From positions 1 through 10,774 of the forward strand of contig MEHH01000067.1 in assembly GCA_001940755.1 (NCBI GenBank): DNA of 10,774 nt, read 5' to 3'. The notes beneath the pieces were generated by a model. It saw only the letters and a list, made by a program, of their open reading frames with translations, searched no databases and was not told the origin of the DNA. Below are positions 5,381 through 10,774 of the stretch, in pieces. Source of the stretch: Candidatus Heimdallarchaeota archaeon AB_125 (GTDB lineage Archaea > Asgardarchaeota > Heimdallarchaeia > Heimdallarchaeales > Heimdallarchaeaceae). A program made the position numbers and the translations under genes. Numbering within the stretch: the first letter of the stretch is position 1; each line of letters opens with the position of its first letter.

Positions 5381-6280
5381 ATGAGCACCAAAAACGAAGA
5401 AATTAGCCTTCAAGATAAGAGAACAAACCTTACCTCTCTTAGATTAAGACGCAAAGAGCTAATTGACCAACTTCATGAGCTGAACAACAGACGAAATGAA
5501 CTACGTAGTCAAAGAGACAAAAATAACAAACTAGCAAGAGAACTCTTTGATGAAGCTCGTATTTCCAAGGAGAAAAGAGATCAGATTAACGAGGAAGTCC
5601 AAGTTAGAAAACAAATGCGTGATATTTTACGTGAAGATGCAGATAAAATTGGAAAACGAATTGTAGAACTTGGTTCCCAAATGAAAAATATGGGTGTTCC
5701 AAAGAATAGACGTGTGGGAGATCAAATTCGAAGACTTGAAAGACAACTAGAAACAACGCCATTTTTGACTAAAGAGATGGAAAAACAAACACTTACCCAA
5801 CTCGAAGAGCTAAGTTCTGAGTTTGAAAAACTTGAACAATTTAAAGACTTAAGAAGTGAATTTCGAGATATTCAGAACAAGCTAAGACATATGCAAACTG
5901 AAATCAAGACCTATCATACTAGCGTCACAACTTTAGCTCAAGAATCACAAATTCATCAAGAAAAAATGCTTGAAGCAACAAAAAAAGCGAAGAAAATCAA
6001 AGAAGAAGCTGATGAATCTCATGCAGAAGTTATTGCTTTAAGTTCAACTATCAGCGGGATTAGAAAAGAACTTGATGGTCTAACAGGTGAAGTCAAAAAA
6101 CTCTCTAGTGAACTTGGACAAGAGATCCAAGCAGCAAGAAAAGCTAAAAAATCAGAAGCTAAAAGAGTAAGAGATCAAAGATTGGATTCCAAAGCTGAGG
6201 AGATTTTAGTTAGATACAAAGAGGGTGCATCGTTAACTTTGGATGAGTTCAAAGTTCTCATGGAAAGAGGATTAATTTAA
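5381..6280 (+). CDS. Long soluble coiled-coil protein, COG1340-like
   Basis: This 299-residue protein is almost wholly charged helix with no membrane segment, signal peptide or cysteine. Two long coiled-coil stretches (about 7-100 and 130-265) flank a break with NMGVPKNRRVGDQIRRLE (103-120) and QLETTPFLTKEME (122-134). This central element, a basic segment then Leu-Glu-x-x-x-Gln-Thr/Glu-Thr-x-Pro-Leu-x-x-x-Glu, is what I associate with the archaeal uncharacterised coiled-coil family COG1340. The C-terminus (271-299, AEEILVRYKEGASLTLDEFKVLME split) looks like a small compact domain. Members are sometimes labelled phosphoserine phosphatase by automated transfer. No phosphatase motif is present, so that label should not be used. 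Neighbouring L40e and the NusA-like gene suggest a setting of translation or transcription, but the role is unknown. Confidence 0.8.
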   Translation: MSTKNEEISLQDKRTNLTSLRLRRKELIDQLHELNNRRNELRSQRDKNNKLARELFDEARISKEKRDQINEEVQVRKQMRDILREDADKIGKRIVELGSQMKNMGVPKNRRVGDQIRRLERQLETTPFLTKEMEKQTLTQLEELSSEFEKLEQFKDLRSEFRDIQNKLRHMQTEIKTYHTSVTTLAQESQIHQEKMLEATKKAKKIKEEADESHAEVIALSSTISGIRKELDGLTGEVKKLSSELGQEIQAARKAKKSEAKRVRDQRLDSKAEEILVRYKEGASLTLDEFKVLMERGLI

Positions 6281-6327
6281 TTTTATTCTCAGACTTTCTT
6301 TTATTAGAAGATAACTTGTTTTCGTAA

Positions 6328-6345
6328 ATTATACACATTATACAC
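6328..6345. repeat. Two tandem copies of ATTATACAC upstream of the NusA-like gene
   Basis: ATTATACAC at 6328-6336 is repeated exactly at 6337-6345, ending 25 bp before the TATA box near 6371. It may bind a regulator or may be chance in AT-rich DNA. Confidence 0.6.
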
Positions 6346-6370
6346 AATTCTTAAAACAATAGTATATGAA

Positions 6371-6380
6371 TATATTAAAA
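6371..6380 (+). promoter_or_regulatory. TATA box for the NusA-like gene
   Basis: TATATTAAAA ends 21 bases before the GTG at 6402. Transcription would begin almost at the start codon, so the mRNA is probably leaderless. No ribosome site is seen. Confidence 0.5.
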
Positions 6381-6401
6381 GCAATAATTGGTGTTCTTTA
6401 A

Positions 6402-6905
6402 GTGAAGCTACCTATTTGTGTTATTGATGCTCAGACAAATACTTTGTGTAGAAAGTGTAAACAACTTTACAGAGAAGGAAAAATCTCCGATATTGATATT
6501 GAAATTTCAAAAATCATAATTGATGCATCCAAATCAAGCAAGGATTTGAAAGGCATCTCTTTCTACTCATCATATGAACTCTCAGATGTTGTTATGGTAA
6601 TAACAAGAAAACAAGATGTTGCTCTACTGTCTTCTCCTGAAATTGTTGATAAAATCAAACAAAATACGCAGAAAGAAGTCCGCTTTCTTGAAAAGACAAA
6701 TAATCCTAAGAAATTAGTTGAAAGTTTATTAGATCCAGTTCCAATAGTTAATGTGACAACTTTGTATCTCCCTCCTTTCAGTGATAAAGAGTATAAGATT
6801 GAAATAGAAAAGAAGTTTAAAGGGAAACTTCCTATACCTGAGGAAATCATTGTTCAAACAATTACCTCTGTTTTAGATACAGAAGCTTACATCGAATTTG
6901 TATGA
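6402..6905 (+). CDS. Archaeal NusA-like KH-domain protein with eroded zinc and KH signatures
   Basis: The 167-residue protein starts MKLPIC and continues TLCRKCKQLYREGKISDIDIEISK, the N-terminus I recall for an archaeal NusA-like family in which a zinc finger precedes two KH domains. The family would bind RNA and is linked to transcription or translation; its exact role is unclear. In family members as I recall them the finger has four cysteines (PICxxC...LCxxC). Here Cys6, Cys16 and Cys19 remain, while the second position is Asp9. KH1 spans about 50-110. Its GxxG loop, usually in a GDVGxxIGxGG context, is replaced here by QDVALLSSPEIV (71-82). KH2 covers about 112-167 (VNVTTLYLPP, then IPEEIIVQTI). 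The GTG start gives the family N-terminus directly. Assignment rests on memory of the family and is moderately secure; the domain order and losses are seen in the sequence. Confidence 0.62.
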   Translation: MKLPICVIDAQTNTLCRKCKQLYREGKISDIDIEISKIIIDASKSSKDLKGISFYSSYELSDVVMVITRKQDVALLSSPEIVDKIKQNTQKEVRFLEKTNNPKKLVESLLDPVPIVNVTTLYLPPFSDKEYKIEIEKKFKGKLPIPEEIIVQTITSVLDTEAYIEFV

Positions 6906-6956
6906 TATGCAATAAAATGAAATAACAAAATGAGAGCAATAAATGAAATTAGGAAC

Positions 6957-6967
6957 TTTTTTTCTTT
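6957..6967 (+). terminator. T-tract terminator of the NusA-like gene
   Basis: Seven T (6957-6963) followed by C and three more T lie about 50 bases after the stop. There is no stem-loop. Archaeal termination by U-run is plausible, and pth2 then has its own promoter. Confidence 0.45.
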
Positions 6968-7006
6968 AAATCAATTAGATTTCTATTTTGAAATGTAATC
7001 GTTATT

Positions 7007-7015
7007 ATTTTATAC
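7007..7015 (+). promoter_or_regulatory. TATA box for pth2-truD
   Basis: ATTTTATAC lies about 25-30 bases before the ATG at 7038, implying a nearly leaderless transcript. No Shine-Dalgarno stands before pth2, whereas the second gene, truD, has one. Confidence 0.55.
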
Positions 7016-7037
7016 TCAAGTTTCTTACAATGTTTGT

Positions 7038-7397
7038 ATGAGTTTCAAGTATAAGCAAGTCATAGCAGTACGGACTGATTTAAAGATGTCCAAAGGTAAA
7101 ACAGCTGTTCAAGCAGCACATGGTTCGGTTTCTGCTTATGTTAAGACGAAGAAATATTACCCCGATTGGGCAGATAATTGGTTAAATGAAGGACAAAAGA
7201 AAATCACTGTTAAAGTAGGTTCTCAAGAAGAATTGCATGAATTAGCAGAAAAAGCCAGAAAATTAGATTTACCATATGCAATTATCAATGATGCAGGACT
7301 CACACAACTACCACCTGGAACAACAACAGTTATTGGTATTGGCCCCTCAAGACATGAATTAATAGACAAAGTATCGGCTGATTTATCACTATTATAA
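7038..7397 (+). CDS. pth2: Peptidyl-tRNA hydrolase 2 (archaeal/eukaryotic type)
   Basis: Pth2 cleaves the ester bond of peptidyl-tRNA released from stalled ribosomes and recycles the tRNA. The 119 residues match the family length and carry its signatures: DLKMSKGKTAVQAAHGS (14-30, with Lys19 and His28) and INDAGLTQLPPGTTTVIGIGP (from 83; Asp85 and Thr89 correspond to conserved active-site positions). No extra domain or membrane anchor is present. The ATG is nearly leaderless behind a good TATA box. truD begins 23 bases after the stop in the same direction, so the two are probably one operon concerned with tRNA recycling and modification. With Pelota further right, this window carries two separate ways of dealing with stalled translation. 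Confidence 0.96.
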   Translation: MSFKYKQVIAVRTDLKMSKGKTAVQAAHGSVSAYVKTKKYYPDWADNWLNEGQKKITVKVGSQEELHELAEKARKLDLPYAIINDAGLTQLPPGTTTVIGIGPSRHELIDKVSADLSLL

Positions 7398-7404
7398 ACA
7401 GTTT

Positions 7405-7414
7405 TGGGGGATGA
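7405..7414 (+). promoter_or_regulatory. Shine-Dalgarno before truD TTG start
   Basis: TGGGGGATGA resembles the GGAGGTGA complement of the 16S tail and ends six bases before the TTG at 7421. The ATG inside it (7411) follows the G-run without spacing and opens only a 7-codon frame ending at 7434, so it is not taken as the gene start. Confidence 0.55.
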
Positions 7415-7420
7415 CAACTT

Positions 7421-8665
7421 TTGAACTCGGATAGCTTGCTTGTACCAACTATAACGAAAAGTGAAAGAGTAATAGGTCATATCAAACATCAATCTGAAGA
7501 TTTTATAGTCTGTGAAAAAATTGATGAGAACCATATATTGGATCCTAGAATTGAAACTTATAATCTCCCAGGAAAGAAGGGATTGTTCCTCCATTTTGTA
7601 CTTATAAAAAATAATATTGATACATCTGTAGCTCTAGATTGGATTTCTAATTTATGGAAAGTTGAACGAAACGATTTGAGTATTGCTGGTACAAAAGATA
7701 AGAGAGCTTTTACAGCACAGAGAGTTTCATTATGGGGAGTAAAAAGAAGGTATGAGGAAGGGAACTTGAAGGAAATTACTCTTCCCAAAATCAAAACAAA
7801 ATCATTCTGTTTTAGGATTAAAGATATAAGACTTGGTGATTTATGGGGGAACGCATTTGATATCACCATTAGGAGGATTCCTACAGAAGCAACAATAATA
7901 CAATCTAGTTTAGAAACAAAGATTAGAGAAATCAATGACTTTGGCTATTTGTTGAATAGTTTTGGTCAGCAAAGATTTGGAAAGATTAGACCTATTACTC
8001 ATTTAGTAGGGGAAAAATTGCTTCTAGGGGAAGTTAGAGAGGCACTAAAAATCTATGTTGGAAAAAGCTATGGAACTGAATCTCAAGAAGCTCTTGATGC
8101 AAGAAAACTTTATTGGGAGACTGAAAATCCTCAAGATGTTCTTAAGATTATTCCAGACCAGATGCACATTGAGAAGAAAATATTAAAATATCTTCAAAAG
8201 CATAAAAACTACGAACGAGTATTTTTATCTCTACCATTGCAATTCCAGAAGTTATTCATTCATGCTTATCAAGCTTATATTTTCAATAAATATCTGAAAA
8301 TCAGGTATAATGAATATTCAAAAAATCTTTGTGAACCCTTATTTGGAGAGAAAATTATTGATAATGTATCTTATGCTCCTCTAATCGGTAATAAGACTGA
8401 ATTGACTGGTCAATCAAAGGAAATCTATTCCAAAATCCTTGAAAATGAAGAAGTATCTTTACACGACTTCAATAGAAGTTTAGCTGTTAAATTGGGATCT
8501 AGGGGTTCATATAGAGCATTAGGCATGAAGGCTCATAATCTACTTATTAATGATATTGCAGAAGATGAGCTGAATCCAGGAAAATTCAAAGTAAATTTGA
8601 GTTTTGAATTAAGAAAGGGATCTTATGCAACTGAGGTACTGAAGGAAATTCTTAGTCAAGGTTGA
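7421..8665 (+). CDS. truD: tRNA pseudouridine synthase TruD, TTG start
   Basis: TruD-family enzymes isomerise uridine to pseudouridine in tRNA (U13 in bacteria). The 414 residues show the TruD pattern: SEDFIVCEKI near the start (25-34), the catalytic Asp93 in AGTKDKRAFTAQ (89-100), LLNSFGQQRFG (the family NxFGxQRFG), a central TRUD insertion domain, and the closing SFELRKGSYATEVLKEIL. Length fits archaeal members. The TTG is preferred because a ribosome site stands six bases before it and no ATG lies in frame near the conserved N-terminus; another in-frame TTG at 7436 is possible. It follows pth2 by 23 bases on the same strand. Its end is convergent with the acetyltransferase gene, with 29 bases between stop codons. 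Confidence 0.93.
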   Translation: MNSDSLLVPTITKSERVIGHIKHQSEDFIVCEKIDENHILDPRIETYNLPGKKGLFLHFVLIKNNIDTSVALDWISNLWKVERNDLSIAGTKDKRAFTAQRVSLWGVKRRYEEGNLKEITLPKIKTKSFCFRIKDIRLGDLWGNAFDITIRRIPTEATIIQSSLETKIREINDFGYLLNSFGQQRFGKIRPITHLVGEKLLLGEVREALKIYVGKSYGTESQEALDARKLYWETENPQDVLKIIPDQMHIEKKILKYLQKHKNYERVFLSLPLQFQKLFIHAYQAYIFNKYLKIRYNEYSKNLCEPLFGEKIIDNVSYAPLIGNKTELTGQSKEIYSKILENEEVSLHDFNRSLAVKLGSRGSYRALGMKAHNLLINDIAEDELNPGKFKVNLSFELRKGSYATEVLKEILSQG

Positions 8666-8694
8666 TATTCACAAAAACATTCTATTGAACAAAT

Positions 8695-9150
8695 TTATTG
8701 CGCATTTCTAATCATTAGAAAGGCATCAGAGTTATCCTGATAGTATTTTCTTATTCGCGATGCAATCTTAAACCCTAATTCTTCATACATTTTTATTATA
8801 CCTTCACTATCAACGTTTACCTCAAGTTTCGTACTAGTATATCCCAACAAAGATGATCGTTCAAGGAAGTGCAGTAAAATTTGCTTTCCAAAACCAAGAC
8901 CACGATATTTTTCCAGAATAGCTACTGAAAGTATGTGTGTTTGCTTTTCAACGCCAGCATATCCTCCAAGTAAAAAACCAACTAATTCTCTTTCATATTC
9001 AATAACAAAACATAGTTCAGGTGCAGTAAAATAGATATTTGTTATCAGAACTTCTCCAAAAGGATATGGAAAACTCTTTCTTTCAATTTCGTAAACCTGT
9101 TGAATGTCTTCTTTTCTCATATGCCTTATGTAAGAGGAATTATCGTTCAT
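8695..9150 (-). CDS. rimI: GNAT N-acetyltransferase, RimI/ArdA-type N-terminal acetyltransferase
   Basis: This probably acetylates protein N-termini, as archaeal RimI-like (Ard1-like) enzymes do. The 151 residues carry the GNAT fold signals: YIRHMRKEDIQQVYEIERKSFPYPF (7-31), ILSVAILEKYRGLGFGKQ with the acetyl-CoA loop R83-x-x-G86-x-G88, LEVNVDSEGIIKMYEELGF (109-127) and a closing RIRKYYQDNSDAFLM (132-146). The KYYxDxxDAxLM end is typical of the RimI/Naa10 group rather than of antibiotic or spermidine acetyltransferases. The ATG has no Shine-Dalgarno, but a TATA box lies 21-33 bases upstream, so it is leaderless. It is divergent from hjc. A perfect inverted repeat lies immediately upstream of its TATA box. 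Substrate specificity cannot be read from the sequence. Confidence 0.87.
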   Translation of the reverse strand: MNDNSSYIRHMRKEDIQQVYEIERKSFPYPFGEVLITNIYFTAPELCFVIEYERELVGFLLGGYAGVEKQTHILSVAILEKYRGLGFGKQILLHFLERSSLLGYTSTKLEVNVDSEGIIKMYEELGFKIASRIRKYYQDNSDAFLMIRNAQ

Positions 9151-9170
9151 TATATCACAGGCTCTATTTT

Positions 9171-9183
9171 GCTTAATAATTAT
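9171..9183 (-). promoter_or_regulatory. TATA box for the rimI-like gene
   Basis: The minus strand reads TAATTATTAAGC, 21-33 bases before the ATG at 9150, which predicts a leaderless transcript. Confidence 0.45.
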
Positions 9184-9187
9184 CCAG

Positions 9188-9217
9188 ATTAAACCATTTT
9201 AGATTTCATGGTTTAAT
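9188..9217. repeat. Perfect inverted repeat, 10-bp arms, operator candidate
   Basis: ATTAAACCAT (9188-9197) and ATGGTTTAAT (9208-9217) are perfect complements separated by 10 bp, so arm centres are 20 bp apart, about two helical turns. It starts about 5 bp upstream of the TATA box of the minus-strand acetyltransferase gene and would cover its BRE, which fits a dimeric repressor or activator site. hjc begins about 100 bp to the right. Confidence 0.65.
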
Positions 9218-9269
9218 TGAACTATTATATTTAGTTTTTTTACTTTTCTGAACAACCTTGCTAAAATAA

Positions 9270-9281
9270 GTTTTAAAATAG
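9270..9281 (+). promoter_or_regulatory. TATA box for hjc
   Basis: GTTTTAAAATAG lies 35-46 bases before the hjc ATG. Transcription would start near 9303, leaving a leader of about 13 bases. No convincing ribosome site is present. Confidence 0.5.
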
Positions 9282-9315
9282 AGATATTATAGTAATCATA
9301 ATCAAAATAATCGAG

Positions 9316-9753
9316 ATGAAGAATTTGAGCAAAAAGAGAGCTGCAGATTATGAGAGAGTATTGGTGAACAGATTTTGGGATTATGGTTTTGCAGTAATGA
9401 GAGCTCCATCTTCATCAGGAACAAGTAAAATGCCTAGACCTGATGTTTTTGCAGGTTCAGCTGAAAAAGGAATGCTATTAGCAGTTGAAATCAAAACAAG
9501 TCGTCAAGATGTATTCTACATTCAACCGGAACAGATTCAAGGATTACTGGAATTTGCAGATAGACTAGGAGCTAAATCATATGTAGCTGTCAAATTTGTT
9601 GGTAAACGAATGGATTTCCTTTTTCTTTCAGTCCCAGAATCCTTAACTCAAAGTAAAGGTGGAAGCTACAGAATAACAGTTGAAAATCTTAAATTAAAAG
9701 GAGTAGATTTTTACACTCTCATAAATGAAAAAGAACGTAAAGGTCAAAAATAA
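9316..9753 (+). CDS. hjc: Archaeal Holliday junction resolvase, Hjc family
   Basis: Hjc cuts four-way DNA junctions made during recombination and fork repair, acting as a dimer with a PD-(D/E)xK metal site. The 145 residues show the family order: basic KKRAADYERVLVNRFWDYGF with Glu13, the flexible RAPSSSGT loop (29-36), PRPDVFA with Asp43, LLAVEIKTS with Glu58 and Lys60, and YIQPEQIQGLLEFA with Gln73. The nuclease residues are complete. The tail after about residue 105 is somewhat longer than in the smallest Hjc proteins and contains a second-domain-like VENLKLKGVDFYTL. The ATG follows a TATA box. pelota starts 49 bases after the stop on the same strand and may be co-transcribed. Confidence 0.93.
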   Translation: MKNLSKKRAADYERVLVNRFWDYGFAVMRAPSSSGTSKMPRPDVFAGSAEKGMLLAVEIKTSRQDVFYIQPEQIQGLLEFADRLGAKSYVAVKFVGKRMDFLFLSVPESLTQSKGGSYRITVENLKLKGVDFYTLINEKERKGQK

Positions 9754-9802
9754 GAAAAGCAAGAAACAGTAGACCTAGAATCAATTTGAAGTTGATACTG
9801 AA

Positions 9803-10774
9803 ATGAAGATACTAAAAAAAGACTATAAACATGGGATAATTGAACTTATTCCAGAGAACACAGATGACCTATATGGCATTTACAGAATCTTAAAAACAGG
9901 TGACAAAGTCAGAGCTTCTACATCTAGAAGAATAAGAAGAAAAGATGATGAAGGAAGGGCTGATACTGGTGAAAGAGTCAAGTTGACACTTGAGGTTGAA
10001 GTAGAAGAACTTGCTTTTCATGGTTTTGGAGATAATTTGAGATTCAAGGGAACAGTAATTGATGGTCCAGACGATTTAGTATCTCTTGGCACTTATCATA
10101 CCATTTCATTATCTTTAATGGAAAAAGTTCGTATTGTAAAGGTTAATTGGACACCTATGGAGAAAAAAGTCATAGACGATATAGAAAAAGCTTCAATGCT
10201 AGCCAAATTAATAATTGTTACAATTGAAGATAATAGTGCATGTGTTGCTTTGGTTACGCAATTTTCAACAAAAATTATTTCTGAATTTAGTGCATCAGTT
10301 TCAAGGAAGTTTAGTGATGTTAAACAACATTCCAGTGAAATGGGGCAATTTTTCCAGGATGTTCTTCAATTAATGCAAGATATTGTTAAACAACACGAAA
10401 CACAAGTTATTATCTTGGCTGGTCCAGGATTTACACCAGAAAACTTTCATCAGTTTATCAAAACTCGAGATCAACTCTTGTTTGAAAAAATAACCTTAGT
10501 TCATGTGAGTACAGGAGGTAGAGTTGGTCTAAAAGAGGTACTTTCTACAAAACTTCCAGAAAAAATCGCTAACGAACAACGCGTTGCTTATGAAACTCGT
10601 TTGATTGATGAAGTTCTAAAGAGATTGGGTCAGGATACTGGAACTGTCACTTATGGTTTAGATAATGTTAAACGAGCTTTAGATATGGGTGCGATAGAAA
10701 CCTTACTCATTAGTGACGACCAAATTAGTACAGAAGACCTTGATAAAAGAAGAATTATTGATGAAATGGTTGAC
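9803..10774 (+). CDS. pelA: Pelota (aPelota/Dom34), ribosome rescue factor, 3' end cut by window edge
   Basis: Pelota is an eRF1 paralogue that enters the empty A site of stalled ribosomes and, with its GTPase partner (aEF1A in archaea) and ABCE1, splits them. The 324 codons present cover nearly the whole protein (about 350 expected). The N-terminal Sm-like domain (1-125) holds VRASTSRRIRRKDDEGRADTG split over 37-57 and ELAFHGFGDNLRFKGTVI. The eRF1_2-like middle domain (about 133-255) holds ILAGPGFTPENF (205-215) and STGGRVGLKEVL (236-247). The eRF1_3-like domain follows from about 258 (YGLDNVKRALDMGAIETLLISDD). No GGQ is present, as expected since Pelota does not release peptide. The ATG is chosen for the canonical MKIL start. 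About 25-35 C-terminal residues lie outside the window. Confidence 0.95.
   Translation, partial: MKILKKDYKHGIIELIPENTDDLYGIYRILKTGDKVRASTSRRIRRKDDEGRADTGERVKLTLEVEVEELAFHGFGDNLRFKGTVIDGPDDLVSLGTYHTISLSLMEKVRIVKVNWTPMEKKVIDDIEKASMLAKLIIVTIEDNSACVALVTQFSTKIISEFSASVSRKFSDVKQHSSEMGQFFQDVLQLMQDIVKQHETQVIILAGPGFTPENFHQFIKTRDQLLFEKITLVHVSTGGRVGLKEVLSTKLPEKIANEQRVAYETRLIDEVLKRLGQDTGTVTYGLDNVKRALDMGAIETLLISDDQISTEDLDKRRIIDEMVD

Noticed and set aside
5381..6280. Phosphoserine phosphatase or SMC-type ATPase for the coiled-coil protein
   Set aside because: No phosphatase motif, Walker A, Walker B or ABC signature is present.
7558..7935. Minus-strand open frame opposite truD
   Set aside because: It overlaps the conserved TruD N-terminal half including the catalytic region, and its translation resembles no family.

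Overview
The window comes from an AT-rich archaeal chromosome. The protein set shows this: an archaeal DnaG with a TOPRIM domain, an archaeal-type TyrRS, ribosomal protein L40e, Pth2, TruD, an Hjc-type Holliday junction resolvase and Pelota. Most genes are preceded by an archaeal TATA box about 25-35 bases before the start, either nearly leaderless or with a GGTGA-type Shine-Dalgarno. The lineage cannot be fixed from the sequence alone. An Asgard or other deep AT-rich lineage is possible but unproven. Nothing looks like a plasmid, virus, insertion sequence or CRISPR array. This is mostly core information-processing DNA.

Layout, left part (1-4111, all minus strand): a 5-methylcytosine DNA methyltransferase runs off the left edge. 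A tRNA-Val(CAC) with encoded CCA lies just upstream of it. Next is a ~350-base gap (957-1309) holding a strongly foldable, apparently non-coding segment with its own promoter-like element, the best candidate for an unassigned structured RNA. tyrS and dnaG follow. DnaG carries a lysine- and Arg-Pro-Ser-rich linker built from 12-bp DNA repeats.

Middle (4112-5380): a 453-base intergenic region separates the divergent dnaG and the plus-strand genes. It holds a row of stem-loops, one resembling an H/ACA guide hairpin, and a 16-bp palindrome. Then come a small membrane-anchored coiled-coil protein of unknown function and the 52-codon ribosomal protein L40e gene, which starts with TTG.

Right part (5381-10774): a long soluble coiled-coil protein resembling the archaeal COG1340 group; a NusA-like protein whose zinc-binding and KH signatures are eroded; the pth2-truD pair, probably one operon; a convergent RimI-type N-acetyltransferase; and hjc followed by pelota, which runs off the right edge. 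A perfect 10-bp-arm inverted repeat sits between the divergent rimI-like gene and hjc.

Functional theme: translation and its quality control dominate (tRNA-Val, TyrRS, L40e, Pth2 recycling of peptidyl-tRNA, TruD tRNA modification, Pelota ribosome rescue, N-terminal acetylation). DNA and RNA maintenance is represented by DnaG, Hjc and the methyltransferase. No clearly new multi-gene system is visible. The points of novelty are the unassigned RNA, the hairpin cluster upstream of the membrane protein, the degenerate NusA-like protein and the inverted-repeat operator candidate.
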